Origin: Magnetospira sp. QH-2
GTDB lineage: Bacteria; Pseudomonadota; Alphaproteobacteria; Rhodospirillales; Magnetospiraceae
Reading direction: 5' to 3'
Assembly (NCBI RefSeq): GCF_000968135.1
Contig: NZ_FO538765.1
Location: 186,001-250,000 of the forward strand
Length of the DNA: 64,000 bases
Shown here one piece after another: positions 53,507-62,150 of the stretch. The position numbers and the translations under genes were made by a program. The notes below the pieces were generated by a model that saw only the letters and a list, made by a program, of their open reading frames with translations, made no database searches and had not been told where the DNA came from. Each line of letters opens with the position of its first letter. The stretch's first letter is position 1.

Positions 53507-53909
53507 CCTTGACCCGGGTGCCTTCGGGCAGGTTGGGGCCGGTAACTTTCCACATGGTATCATCCACATGGATGCGGCCCAGGCCGTTGACGATGGGTTC
53601 GTTCAGGGTGAACACCCGGCCCACATATTGATGACCGCGCCGGTTCAGGGTCGGGTGGTCGGATTCCACCGGGTGAACATTGACCACCTTGCGCCCGATG
53701 ATGACGATCAGCAAAGACAAGCCGGAGAAGATCAGGATCTGCTGTTCCCAGACCAGGTGGGGCATCATGAACAGCATGCCGCCCATGACCAATCCGGCCA
53801 GCCCCATCCAGAGAAACACCAGTCCCGGGGCGAAAATCTCCAGCACGATCAGCGCAACGCCGATGATCAGCCAGTGCCAAAAAGTCAATTGGGAAAGCAG
53901 CGCGTCCAT
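53451..53909 (-). CDS. NfeD-like membrane protein
   Basis: This is a 152-aa protein with three N-terminal membrane helices (FWHWLIIGVALIVLEIF, LVFLWMGLAGLVMGGMLFM, ILIFSGLSLLIVIIG) and a C-terminal OB-fold-like domain (YVGRVFTLNEPIVNGLGRIHVDDTMWKVTG). This is the short NfeD1b type that accompanies SPFH proteins. It lies 3 bp after the SPFH gene and would act with it in membrane organisation. Confidence 0.88.
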   Translation of the reverse strand: MDALLSQLTFWHWLIIGVALIVLEIFAPGLVFLWMGLAGLVMGGMLFMMPHLVWEQQILIFSGLSLLIVIIGRKVVNVHPVESDHPTLNRRGHQYVGRVFTLNEPIVNGLGRIHVDDTMWKVTGPNLPEGTRVKVIAADGVLLNVTEAGPED

Positions 53910-53912
53910 CGA

Positions 53913-54941
53913 TCAACCTCCCCAGGGGCCGTCTTTTTCCGCCCGTTCGGCGCGCGGTTTGGGCACCGGTCGGGCGGTGGCCTTGACCGGCGGTTTCGGT
54001 GGCGTGGGAGATTTTCCGGTATCGCGCAGCAACTCGGCCACGCCACCCACGGCGCCCAGCAGGCCGCTGGCCTCCAGGGGCATCATGACCACCTTTGAAT
54101 TATTAGCCCCGGCGATGCCTTGCAGGGCCTCGGTATAACGCAGGGCGACGAAGTAATTGACGGCGTTAATGTCTCCTTCGGCAATGGCCTTGGAGACCAT
54201 TTCGGTGGCTCGGGCCTCTGCTTCCGCGGCGCGCTCGCGGGCCTCGGCGTCGCGGAAAGCGGCTTCCTTCCGGCCCTCGGATTCCAAGATGGCCCCTTGC
54301 TTGGCCCCTTCCGCGCGCAGAATGGCCGCCTGCTTTTCGCCTTCGGCGGTCAGGACTTCGGCCCGCTTGTCGCGCTCGGCCTTCATTTGCCGCCCCATGG
54401 ATTCCACCAGATCGCGCGGCGGCGAGATATCCTTGATCTCGATACGGGTGACCTTGACACCCCAGGGGGTGGTGGCCTCGTCGACCACATGCAACAGTTC
54501 GGCATTGATCTTATCGCGCTGGCTGAGCAGTTCGTCCAGGTCCATGGAGCCCATCACCGTGCGGATGTTGGTCATGGTCAGGTTGAGGGTGGCGCGGGTC
54601 AACTGACTGACTTCGTAGGATGCCTTGGCCGCGTCCAGCACCTGATAGAAAACCACCCCGTCGACCGTCACCATGGCGTTGTCGCGGGTGATGATCTCCT
54701 GCTCCGGCACATCCAAAACCTGTTCCATCATGTTCATCTTGGCGCCGATGCGATCGATCACCGGCATGATGAAATGCAGCCCCGGGGCCAGGGTGCGGGT
54801 ATAGCGCCCAAAACGCTCGACGGTGTATTCGAGGCCCTGCGGCACCACCTTGACGCTGAGCACCACGATCACCACGGCCAGAATCAATATGAAAACGGCA
54901 AAGGTGGAAAAGGATCCGAGCATGATATCCATCGCTTCCAT
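53913..54941 (-). CDS. SPFH/stomatin-family protein (QmcA-like)
   Basis: This is a 342-aa protein with one N-terminal membrane anchor ([16 protein letters not shown]), an SPFH domain (about 30-210: [58 protein letters not shown]) and a long helical coiled coil (about 200-260) rich in Ala and Glu. The C-terminus is Pro/Lys-rich. With NfeD it forms an oligomeric membrane scaffold. It is the first gene of the pair. Confidence 0.92.
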   Translation of the reverse strand: MEAMDIMLGSFSTFAVFILILAVVIVVLSVKVVPQGLEYTVERFGRYTRTLAPGLHFIMPVIDRIGAKMNMMEQVLDVPEQEIITRDNAMVTVDGVVFYQVLDAAKASYEVSQLTRATLNLTMTNIRTVMGSMDLDELLSQRDKINAELLHVVDEATTPWGVKVTRIEIKDISPPRDLVESMGRQMKAERDKRAEVLTAEGEKQAAILRAEGAKQGAILESEGRKEAAFRDAEARERAAEAEARATEMVSKAIAEGDINAVNYFVALRYTEALQGIAGANNSKVVMMPLEASGLLGAVGGVAELLRDTGKSPTPPKPPVKATARPVPKPRAERAEKDGPWGG

Positions 54942-55003
54942 GGTCTAAAGGTCTCCCATCTTGGCTTGAATGCCCAACAGTCTGCCATGGCCCCGTGACA
55001 GGG

Positions 55004-56485
55004 TCATGAAGAGTCTTCCTCGTCGGTAAGCGGCAGCACCGGGTCCTGCGCGTCGCCTTCGATCAGGTCGTCTTCGATGGTCACCAATTCGAAGGGCGGG
55101 AAATGGCCGGGCATTTCCTGGGTCCGGGTGGGACGCACGCCCAGACGGTTGAGCCGCCGGACCCGGGGCAACAGGGTGCCGTTCAGCGACTTGGCCAGCT
55201 TGACATAGGCGTTGGTCGAAGTGCGCAGGCCGTTGCCCATGGTCTTGGCATGGACCAGGAAGGTGCCGATGGCATCCATCAAGGCCTGGGTGCCCTCGAC
55301 GATCTTGATCTGGTTTTCCGCCTGTCGCTCCAATTCGATTTCCACCCGGGCGAAAGCAATCAGGCTGGCCAGGGCGGTGGGCCCGGCAACGGTAATCTCG
55401 TTGCGCGCCGCCTTGCGGATGAATTCCGGATCGGCCTGGCCGACCTTTTCCACCGCCCCTTCGTTGGGCAAATACATGATATTCATGATCCGCTTGACCG
55501 TTTCACCCCGTCCGGCATCGTGGAAGCTCTTGACCACGGCGGAAGCGTAATTCTTGCCGGCCAATTGTTTCAGGTGCTCGTTCATGGTTCGCACCAAACC
55601 CTGACGCACCGTTTCTTCTTCTTCGGTGCCTTCGGCTTCGGCCAGGTCGAGCAGGAACTTGGACGCCTTGGCATCAATCACCAACAAGGTATCACCGGGC
55701 AGGAATACCACCGCGTCAGGCCGCACCCCGGCCTCGCTGACCGCATACTGCATGATGAAATCGCGGCCCTTTTCCAAGCCGAAGGACTTCAAGGTGTTTT
55801 CCAGGCCGATCTCGGCGAAGTACCCGGCACCGCCGGGACTGGTCAGAGCCCGCCAGACCGTATCGAGAGTCTGTTCCTGCTCGCCGGTCTTGGATTGCAA
55901 GGTGGCCAGATTTTCGGTCACTGTCTTGATCTGGCCGACCAACTCCTCGGTGGTCTTGGTGATGCGCTCGGCGGTGTCCTTGCGGGCCGCTTGGGATTCC
56001 CTTTGATGGTCCTCGATCAGCTTGCTGGAAACCTGCTGCGCGGTTTTCAGCACCGCCGACTTGGCGGCATCCAGGCTTTCCGCCCGGGCGCGATCCCAAT
56101 CGGCCATGCGTTGGCGCATCTCGGCGGCTTCCTGGGCCTTCAGGGCGCCCTGCTTTTCCGCCTCGACGGCCTTGGCGCGCGCGGATTCGGCGCGCGATTC
56201 AGCGGACTGCTTCTCGGCGAGGGCCTGATCCAACCGGGCTTCGGTACTTTCCAGATGGGCCTCGGCGGCGGCCCGTTGGGCGGCATGGGTCTCCAGCCGT
56301 GCCCGGGCATCTTCCAATTCCGAGCGCGCCTGATCCAGGGCCTGTTCGCCCTCGTCCAACGCCGTGGCCAGACGGGCATCCAGGTCCCGCCCGCGCATCC
56401 AGGCAGCAACCAACAACCCCAAGGCCAGAGCCAATCCCACCGCCAGGGCCACGGCAACGGAATTCATGTCCAAATTCGACCACAT
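55004..56485 (-). CDS. rmuC: DNA recombination protein RmuC
   Basis: This is a 493-aa protein with an N-terminal membrane helix (VALAVGLALALGLLVAAW), a long coiled coil (about 35-205, Ala/Glu/Arg-rich) and the RmuC nuclease-like core: GYFAEIGLENTLKSFGLEKGRDF, VRPDAVVFLPGDTLLVIDAKASKFLLDLAEA and FIRKAARNEITVAGPTAL. It limits DNA inversions through recombination; the exact chemistry is not settled. ATG at 56485 is used (56467 is possible). Confidence 0.93.
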   Translation of the reverse strand: MWSNLDMNSVAVALAVGLALALGLLVAAWMRGRDLDARLATALDEGEQALDQARSELEDARARLETHAAQRAAAEAHLESTEARLDQALAEKQSAESRAESARAKAVEAEKQGALKAQEAAEMRQRMADWDRARAESLDAAKSAVLKTAQQVSSKLIEDHQRESQAARKDTAERITKTTEELVGQIKTVTENLATLQSKTGEQEQTLDTVWRALTSPGGAGYFAEIGLENTLKSFGLEKGRDFIMQYAVSEAGVRPDAVVFLPGDTLLVIDAKASKFLLDLAEAEGTEEEETVRQGLVRTMNEHLKQLAGKNYASAVVKSFHDAGRGETVKRIMNIMYLPNEGAVEKVGQADPEFIRKAARNEITVAGPTALASLIAFARVEIELERQAENQIKIVEGTQALMDAIGTFLVHAKTMGNGLRTSTNAYVKLAKSLNGTLLPRVRRLNRLGVRPTRTQEMPGHFPPFELVTIEDDLIEGDAQDPVLPLTDEEDSS

Positions 56486-56555
56486 TGCGGGCGGAAGCTT
56501 GCCTTAGTTGTCGTCTAAACGCAAACTTGCCGTAACCAATCCGAAGGAGAATTTC

Positions 56556-57959
56556 ATGGGCCGTGTTCTGGGACTCGTTTTTGTCTTTGTCCTCTTTACC
56601 TCGCCACTGAAAGCGCAGGAGCAAACCGCGGGCGCCACCGATCGCACGGCTTTGGGAGTCACCGTCTATACCAATGGCCTGGCCATGGTCAGAGACACCC
56701 GCCGGGTAACCTTGAGCGAAGGCGAAAGCCGTCTGGCCTTGGAAGACGTGGCGGCGCGACTCGTGGCCGCCAGCGCGCGCCTCCATGGCGCCGGTGTGCG
56801 GGTGCTGGAACGGGATTTCGAATTCGACGTGATTTCTCCGCAAAGCCTGTTGGCCCGAGCCGAGGGTCACGACGTGGACGTGGTCTTGCTGGATGACGAC
56901 AACGGCAAGCCGCTCACCCAACGGGGCAAAGTGCTCAGTGCCGAAGGCCAACCGGTGGTGATGATCGACGGCAAGATCTGGTCGGAACCGCCGGGCATCC
57001 TGGTCTATGACCAGCTCCCCGAGGGCCTGCGCACCCGTCCGACCCTTCTGGCCAGCGTCGATGCGGCCACCGCCGGGGAAAGACTGCTGGATCTGGGCTA
57101 CCTGACCGAAGGCCTGGACTGGCAGGCCGACTACACCATCGAACTGAACAAGGAGATGACCCGCCTGGACCTGGAAGGCTGGGCCACCATTACCAATCTC
57201 AGCGGCGCCGACTATCCCCTGGCCGACCTGCAACTGGTCGCCGGATCGGTCCAGCGAACTCAGCGGCCTCGGCCCATGCTCAAAGCGCGCGGCACCACCA
57301 TGGCCATGTCCGCCATGGCTGAAGCGGACATGCCCCGGAGAGAAAGCCTCGCCACCTTCCATCTCTATGACGTCGGTCGCCGGGTAACCCTGAAACGCAA
57401 TCAGGCCAAACAGGTGGCACTGCTGGGTGGGGCGGACATCGAATCCAAACGCATCCTGGTATTGAATGGCGGGCCGAATCTTTATGGCCGCAATCGGGGC
57501 GTTCAGGGACCTTTGCATCCGCAGGCCCGGGTGACCTTCCGTAACTGGAAAGATAATCCCGGGGTGCCCCTGCCCGCCGGGACGGCGCGGCTGTATCAAA
57601 AAGACTCCAAGGGTCGCCTCCAGTTCATCGGCGAGGACCGGGTAAACGATACGCCGGTCAATGGCACGGTAACCCTGACCATCGGGCGTGCCTTCGACGT
57701 CACTGCCCACCGGGAACAGACCGACTTCCGCTGGATCGATCGCAAGAACCGCCAGGCCGAGAGTGCCCACAAGCTTGTCCTTGCCAATGGCGGCGACAAA
57801 CCGGCAGAGCTGCGGGTGGAAGAAAACCTTGGTGGTGAATGGCGGATTTTGGAAGAAAGCCTGCCCCATGACCGGGTCGCCAACCGGGCGGTCTGGACGG
57901 TCTCGGTACCGCCGCGCGAAGAGGTGGTTTTGACCTACCGAATCCGCACGACGCCTTGA
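56556..57959 (+). CDS. Exported DUF4139 protein
   Basis: This is a 467-aa protein with GAAGGAG before the ATG and a signal peptide (VLGLVFVFVLFTSPLKA). The remainder is beta-rich: GVTVYTNGLAMVRDTRRVTLSEGESRLALEDVAARL at the N-terminus, and GLDWQADYTIELN typical of DUF4139, continuing to VSVPPREEVVLTYRIRT at the end. Family function is unknown; it is periplasmic. It precedes def by 61 bp on the same strand. Confidence 0.86.
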   Translation: MGRVLGLVFVFVLFTSPLKAQEQTAGATDRTALGVTVYTNGLAMVRDTRRVTLSEGESRLALEDVAARLVAASARLHGAGVRVLERDFEFDVISPQSLLARAEGHDVDVVLLDDDNGKPLTQRGKVLSAEGQPVVMIDGKIWSEPPGILVYDQLPEGLRTRPTLLASVDAATAGERLLDLGYLTEGLDWQADYTIELNKEMTRLDLEGWATITNLSGADYPLADLQLVAGSVQRTQRPRPMLKARGTTMAMSAMAEADMPRRESLATFHLYDVGRRVTLKRNQAKQVALLGGADIESKRILVLNGGPNLYGRNRGVQGPLHPQARVTFRNWKDNPGVPLPAGTARLYQKDSKGRLQFIGEDRVNDTPVNGTVTLTIGRAFDVTAHREQTDFRWIDRKNRQAESAHKLVLANGGDKPAELRVEENLGGEWRILEESLPHDRVANRAVWTVSVPPREEVVLTYRIRTTP

Positions 57960-58020
57960 CCAACAGGCGGTTCGGGCTTATGTGACCTAGGAGCGACCAC
58001 ACTATTCTCCGAGAATACCG

Positions 58021-58533
58021 ATGCCTGAGTTAGAGATCCTCACCGCCCCCGATCCGCGCCTGAAGACCAAGTGCCTGCCGGTGGCCGAAGTGGACGACGA
58101 GATTCGCCTATTGATGAACGATATGTTGACCGCCATGTACGGCGCCAACGGGATCGGCCTGGCGGCGCCGCAGGTCAACGTGCATAAACGAATCATCGTT
58201 ATCGACGTATCACCCAAGGAGCAAGAGCGGGACCCGATCCGCATGGTCAACCCGGAGATCGTCGAGGAATCCGGGGAACAGGTCACCAAGGAAGAAGGCT
58301 GCCTGTCGCTGCCCGACCAATGGGCGGATGTCACCCGCCCGGCCGCGGTCACGGTCCGCTATATGGATGAAACCGGCAAAGCCCAGCGGTTAAGGGCCGA
58401 TGGGGTGCTGGCCACCTGCGTCCAACACGAGATGGACCATCTCGATGGCGTGTTGTTCGTCGATCACGTCTCGGCGCTGAAGCGCAACATGATTCTGCGC
58501 AAACTTCAAAAGGCTAAGAAAACCGGCGGTTAA
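58021..58533 (+). CDS. def: Peptide deformylase
   Basis: This is a 170-aa metalloenzyme that removes the N-formyl group from nascent proteins. It has all three motifs: GIGLAAPQ, EGCLSLP and QHEMDHLDG, with Cys and the two His as metal ligands. It is full length. It is not next to fmt (18283) but lies near rmuC. Confidence 0.97.
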   Translation: MPELEILTAPDPRLKTKCLPVAEVDDEIRLLMNDMLTAMYGANGIGLAAPQVNVHKRIIVIDVSPKEQERDPIRMVNPEIVEESGEQVTKEEGCLSLPDQWADVTRPAAVTVRYMDETGKAQRLRADGVLATCVQHEMDHLDGVLFVDHVSALKRNMILRKLQKAKKTGG

Positions 58534-58624
58534 CGTTTTACCGGCGGAATTCCAGACCTTATTTCCGATTGCTAATATATTGAAATATAAGAGAATAAAA
58601 ATCTCTTCATATTTGTTCTAATTT

Positions 58625-58640
58625 TGTGACGAACGTCACA
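58625..58640. promoter_or_regulatory. Perfect CRP-type operator (TGTGA-N6-TCACA)
   Basis: TGTGA (58625-58629), six bases CGAACG, TCACA (58636-58640), with the symmetry extending one base inward on each side of AA. This exactly matches the CRP consensus half-sites. It lies 58 bp upstream of the next start codon. A weak minus-10-like CATAAA at about 58663-58668 would put the site centre near -43, a class II position. Confidence 0.65.
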
Positions 58641-58698
58641 GCGGGGGAAGTGCCGAAACCGCCATAAAGGTGTCAACAACACCAAGGGACGAAGCACA

Positions 58699-59028
58699 AT
58701 GACCACCGGGACACCAGACGACCCCATCGACCGCCTTGAGTTTTCCGTCGCCAATATGCTGGACGACCTGGAAACCATGCTGGAACGCTCCAAAGCCTGC
58801 CACTATGTGTGTCGGGAACAGGTGGAGGTCATGGAAAAGATCACCGCTGCCATCGACAACGCCAACGCGGACAAGGCCTTTGCCTACGCCTCATTGCTCT
58901 GTGGCGGGATGATGGAATGCGCCGATGATTGCCCCAATCGGGATCTGGGCCAGGAGCTGTTGGACCTTACCTTGTTGTGGAAAATGGCGCGCGGTACGAA
59001 CTCCAGCCCCTATGAAGATATCAAGTAG
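58699..59028 (+). CDS. Hypothetical small cysteine-containing protein
   Basis: This is a 109-aa soluble helical protein; start ATG preceded by AAGGGACG. It has five cysteines (CHYVC near residue 34, LLCGG near 67, MECADDC near 73-77), which could bind a metal, but the spacing fits no cluster I know. It is the first gene after the CRP-type site and lies upstream of the hydrogenase genes on the same strand. Function is unknown; a link to the hydrogenase is only positional. Confidence 0.65.
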   Translation: MTTGTPDDPIDRLEFSVANMLDDLETMLERSKACHYVCREQVEVMEKITAAIDNANADKAFAYASLLCGGMMECADDCPNRDLGQELLDLTLLWKMARGTNSSPYEDIK

Positions 59029-59041
59029 ATAATATATTATC
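59028..59041. promoter_or_regulatory. 14-bp perfect palindrome overlapping the stop codon
   Basis: GATAATATATTATC is a perfect palindrome that begins at the last base of the previous stop codon. It is followed by CTCATATGAG (59048-59057), itself palindromic, and two tandem CATATGAGA copies (59050-59067). The whole block is AT-rich and looks regulatory. Confidence 0.45.
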
Positions 59042-59086
59042 GTGAAGCTCATATGAGACATATGAGATCACAATATACAGATCTGC

Positions 59087-59115
59087 TTTGCATTTAAAAA
59101 ATTATATGATATACT
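59087..59115 (+). promoter_or_regulatory. Candidate sigma-70 promoter
   Basis: TTTGCA (59087-59092) and TATACT (59110-59115) are separated by 17 bp. Minus-35 matches 4/6 and minus-10 5/6 of the consensus. Transcription would start near 59122, about 30 bases before the GGAGG and ATG of the next gene. Confidence 0.5.
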
Positions 59116-59154
59116 CACTCTAGTTGAAGTGAGCCATTCGTATTGGAGGTTGCC

Positions 59155-59562
59155 ATGATTAGTTTTGCAATGGGGAATCTCAATAAGCCGAACGCTAGTG
59201 GAAGCCATGGTCACCCAAGGGATAAGCTAATGAGATCCCTGGGATACCAAAAAGAGGCTTATGAGGCGATCGAGGTGAATGGAGAGAAAGATTTCAGCAC
59301 CATGGTTGGCTGTACCTCTAAAAAGATACGCCCCTGGTGGTTCAAGGAAGCGGGTGGTCCTTATGGGATCCGTGTCTACTATGGAAATAGGGTCTTGGAC
59401 ATCAACGGTAAATCCGATGTGATCGTCGGCGACGAAAAGGCGATGATCCCGAAGGCCATCGACTGGCTGTTGGAGCAAGTGGAAGCGGGGGCCTTTGATC
59501 AATCATTGAACAAGGTGGTGGAGGAAATGTCCGCCCGCCGCAAACAGGCCGAAACAGGCTAG
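59155..59562 (+). CDS. Hypothetical protein upstream of the hydrogenase genes
   Basis: This is a 135-aa soluble protein with GGAGG five bases before the ATG. Not recognised. The centre has DFSTMVGCTSKKIRPWWFKEAGGPYGIRVYYGNRVLDINGKSD, split here by no obvious motif; the C-terminus is a charged helix (DWLLEQVEAGAFDQSLNKVVEEMSARRKQ). Codon use is less GC-rich than the neighbours. It lies 64 bp from the convergent hypC-like gene. Confidence 0.62.
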   Translation: MISFAMGNLNKPNASGSHGHPRDKLMRSLGYQKEAYEAIEVNGEKDFSTMVGCTSKKIRPWWFKEAGGPYGIRVYYGNRVLDINGKSDVIVGDEKAMIPKAIDWLLEQVEAGAFDQSLNKVVEEMSARRKQAETG

Positions 59563-59626
59563 CCCGTGGAAACCCGCTCGCGGGCTTGGGAACCGGACTA
59601 GGTGCCGAACGCCGACGTCTTGATCC

Positions 59627-59872
59627 TCAATCCCCGTTGGCGGCGATTTCCTCCGGAGTGAGGATTTCCCGGAATAGATCCTGGGATTCCTTGGCTTCGT
59701 CGGGGGGGACGGTGCGGAAAATCACCCCCCGCGAGATCAAGACATAGTCACCCAGTTTGGGAGGCTCGTGCAACATGCGGTCGACCTTGGCGGTCCGCCT
59801 GTGGCCGAATACCTCGCAAAGGGCCTCGCTTTCGTTGACCTCTATCACAATCATGGGGACAGCTAGGCACAT
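59627..59872 (-). CDS. hypC: Hydrogenase maturation chaperone HypC
   Basis: This is an 81-aa protein started at MCLAVPMIVIEV, the HypC signature with the essential N-terminal Cys2. The core VFGHRRTAKVDRMLHEPPKLGDYVLISRGV is a small beta-barrel. HypC carries the Fe(CN)2CO unit with HypD to the large subunit. It is divergent from the maturation protease (98-bp gap), with HypA, B, D, E and F outside the window. Confidence 0.88.
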   Translation of the reverse strand: MCLAVPMIVIEVNESEALCEVFGHRRTAKVDRMLHEPPKLGDYVLISRGVIFRTVPPDEAKESQDLFREILTPEEIAANGD

Positions 59873-59970
59873 GGCTGGGGTCTCCGATCCGGAATGGATT
59901 TGACCAGACGAGCGGTCTGGTCCGTGATATATCGTCACGCCTTTCAATCCGCAAGCATAAGGGGACTCCC

Positions 59971-60444
59971 ATGGAAAACAAAGCAAGGGGCATTTTGGTC
60001 CTGGGCCTGGGCAATCTGATTCTCTCAGACGAGGGAATCGGGTCCGTTGTGGCGCGTGTCTTGTCCGAGGGTGCCGCGTTGGACGCGGAGATCATGGACG
60101 GCGGGACCACCGGTCTGCGACTGCTGCCGGAAATCGAAAACCGGGCGGGGGTCATTTTCGTCGACGCGGCGAATTTGAAGGCAGAGCCAGGAACCCTGAA
60201 AGTTTTTGAAGACCATGAGTTCGATGGCTTCCTCAATCGCATCACGCCAAGCGCCCATGATGTGGGCCTGCATGATTTGGTCACGACCCTGCGTCTGACC
60301 GGCACGATCCCCGCCCGACGCGCCTTGGTCGCCGTCCAACCGGGCAGCCTTGAAATGGGCGACTCGTTGAGTTCAGCAGTGTCCGAGTCGGTGGAAAAAA
60401 CCTGTGACGCGGTGCGTGCTTTGGTGTCGGCATGGACCACCTAA
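59971..60444 (+). CDS. Hydrogenase maturation protease (HupD/HyaD family)
   Basis: This is a 157-aa endopeptidase that cuts the C-terminal tail of the large subunit after nickel insertion. It has VLGLGNLILSDEGIGSVVARVL, with the Ni-binding Glu/Asp, DGGTTGLRLLPEI, FVDAANLKAEPGT and SAHDVGLHDLV (third metal ligand). It is full length. In Isp-type clusters this protease (hynD) accompanies hynSL, but a name is not certain. Confidence 0.92.
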   Translation: MENKARGILVLGLGNLILSDEGIGSVVARVLSEGAALDAEIMDGGTTGLRLLPEIENRAGVIFVDAANLKAEPGTLKVFEDHEFDGFLNRITPSAHDVGLHDLVTTLRLTGTIPARRALVAVQPGSLEMGDSLSSAVSESVEKTCDAVRALVSAWTT

Positions 60445-60535
60445 ATCACAGCGAAATAGAGTTATACCAAAGGGGTGTCATGCGCAGGAATGTTGCGTCG
60501 CACCCCAAATTTCTTTAATAACCTTTTTATAATAT

Positions 60536-60553
60536 GTAATAGTATACCATTAC
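60536..60553. promoter_or_regulatory. Near-perfect 18-bp palindrome upstream of the hydrogenase operon
   Basis: GTAATAGTATACCATTAC has 8 of 9 base pairs in symmetry; an extra ATTAC follows 6 bases later (near 60559-60563). It sits in the AT-rich gap 60445-60668, next to a TATAAT (60528-60533), as an operator would. No FNR or NtrC consensus fits. Confidence 0.45.
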
Positions 60554-60668
60554 AGATATTACACTTTCCATATATTCGCAAAGTGTTATATCATATTGGT
60601 CTAAGCGTTCGGCATCTTGGATCAAGGCTGCACCCCGCATTATCATGCTGCGGCGCAGAACAAATAAA

Positions 60669-61040
60669 ATGTCCGGTAGGGTATCAGGTGCGGTTGAGGC
60701 CATCCTCAACCAGTTGAGTGGAGACTTGGAGCGTCTGGTTAAAGACGGAATCCAAACCGCCATTGACCTCCGCACCCTGCCTCTGACAGATCCCGAAATC
60801 ATCCAGCTCATCGCGTTTCTTGGCGAAGGCGAAGTCTCTGCCACAGTCAATGCCCAAGGGCGTAGCGACGTGCGGGAAACCGTCTACCCCGGTCTCTGGC
60901 TGGTCACTCATTTCGATGGTTCCGAGCGCCAGCAAGGTCAGCTGATCGAAGTCACCGACATACCCGAAATTTTGAAGACCCAGAGGGCCGATGCCCTTGC
61001 GGGCCAACAGGCGTTGAGCAAACGCCTGGCAACTGACTAG
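60669..61040 (+). CDS. HupH/HyaF-like hydrogenase formation protein (C-terminal domain only)
   Basis: This is a 123-aa protein started at MSGRVSGAVEAIL (60645 is an alternative). LRTLPLTDPEIIQLIAFLGEGEVSATV and VRETVYPGLWLVTHFD...GQLIEVTDIPEIL closely match the C-terminal domain of HupH/HyaF; the family N-terminal half is missing. HupH proteins help assemble the small subunit or its clusters. The gene is 15 bp before hynS, so it belongs to the structural operon. Confidence 0.72.
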   Translation: MSGRVSGAVEAILNQLSGDLERLVKDGIQTAIDLRTLPLTDPEIIQLIAFLGEGEVSATVNAQGRSDVRETVYPGLWLVTHFDGSERQQGQLIEVTDIPEILKTQRADALAGQQALSKRLATD

Positions 61041-61055
61041 TCGTGGAGGACTGGC

Positions 61056-62147
61056 ATGGGGAACAATAAGACTTTAACCGAGGTGCTGCAGAGCCGGGGC
61101 GTGAGCCGGCGCGGTTTCCTCAAATACTGTGCGGGGTTGGCGTCCATCATGGCGCTTCCGCCCGCCATGGCCCCCAGAATCGCCGCGGCGCTGGAATCCC
61201 AGCGGCGTCCGTCGGTCATCTGGCTGTCCTTCCAGGAATGCACCGGCTGCACCGAGGCCCTGACCCGGTCGCACTCGCCGACCCTGGAGGAACTGATCCT
61301 CAACGTCATTTCGTTGGACTATCACCATACATTGCAAGCCGCTTCCGGCCATGCGGCGGAAGCCGCCCGCGAACAGGCCATGCATGAGAACAAGGGCAAG
61401 TACCTGGTGTTGGTGGATGGCTCCATCCCCGTCGGCAACCCCGGCTTCTCGACCATCGCCGGCATTTCCAACAAGGATATGCTGTTGGATACGGTCAAGG
61501 ATGCGGCAGCGGTGGTTTCCATCGGTACCTGCGCCGCATACGGCGGTCTGCCCAAGGCCAATCCCAACCCGACGGGTGCCGTGGCGGTGACCGATCTGGT
61601 TAAGGACAAGCCGGTGATCAACGTGCCCGGCTGCCCGCCGATCCCGGTGGTGATGACAGCTGTCTTGGCCCACTACCTGACCTTCGGGACCATCCCCGAA
61701 TTGGATGCCCAGGGTCGGCCCAAGGCTTTCTATGGCGAAACCATCCATGACCGCTGCTATCGCCGGACCTTCTATGACCAAGGCAAATTCGCCAAGGGTT
61801 TCGATGATGAAGGCGCGCGCAAGGGCTGGTGCCTGTTCGAACTGGGTTGCAAAGGCCCCGTAACCTATAACGCCTGCGCCACGGTCAAGTGGAATGACGG
61901 GACCAGTTTCCCGATCCAAGCCGGTCACGGCTGTATCGGCTGTTCGCAGCCGGACTTCTGGGACGCGGGTGGGTTCTATGATGCCCTGTCCATCCCCAAT
62001 GGCAGTTCCTATGCCACTGCCGGAGCCGCCGCCGCGGGCGGTGTCGCCGCGGGTGCCGTGATGGCGGTTGCCAACACAGCCAAACGCAAAAAGGCCGCCG
62101 CAAACCGCGAGCCGGTCACCATTGAAGATCTGAAGGGGGAGGGTTGA
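61056..62147 (+). CDS. hynS: [NiFe]-hydrogenase small subunit (Isp-type HynS)
   Basis: This is a 363-aa protein with GGAGG before the ATG and a twin-arginine signal (SRRGFLKYC at residues 17-25). Iron-sulfur ligands: proximal CTGC near residue 62, GTCAAYGG and GCPP; distal HDRCYRRTFYDQ and GWCLFELGCKGP; medial NACATVKWN, HGCIGC (3Fe-4S type, with no fourth Cys at the second position). It passes electrons from the Ni-Fe site to the cytochrome. The C-terminal Ala/Gly-rich helix (residues 310-345) is weakly hydrophobic, unlike a usual anchor. Confidence 0.93.
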   Translation: MGNNKTLTEVLQSRGVSRRGFLKYCAGLASIMALPPAMAPRIAAALESQRRPSVIWLSFQECTGCTEALTRSHSPTLEELILNVISLDYHHTLQAASGHAAEAAREQAMHENKGKYLVLVDGSIPVGNPGFSTIAGISNKDMLLDTVKDAAAVVSIGTCAAYGGLPKANPNPTGAVAVTDLVKDKPVINVPGCPPIPVVMTAVLAHYLTFGTIPELDAQGRPKAFYGETIHDRCYRRTFYDQGKFAKGFDDEGARKGWCLFELGCKGPVTYNACATVKWNDGTSFPIQAGHGCIGCSQPDFWDAGGFYDALSIPNGSSYATAGAAAAGGVAAGAVMAVANTAKRKKAAANREPVTIEDLKGEG

Positions 62148-62150
62148 GCC

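Noticed and set aside
55103-56518. A 471-codon plus-strand open frame rich in Gly and His
   Set aside because: It is antisense to rmuC, which is well supported by coiled-coil and core motifs.
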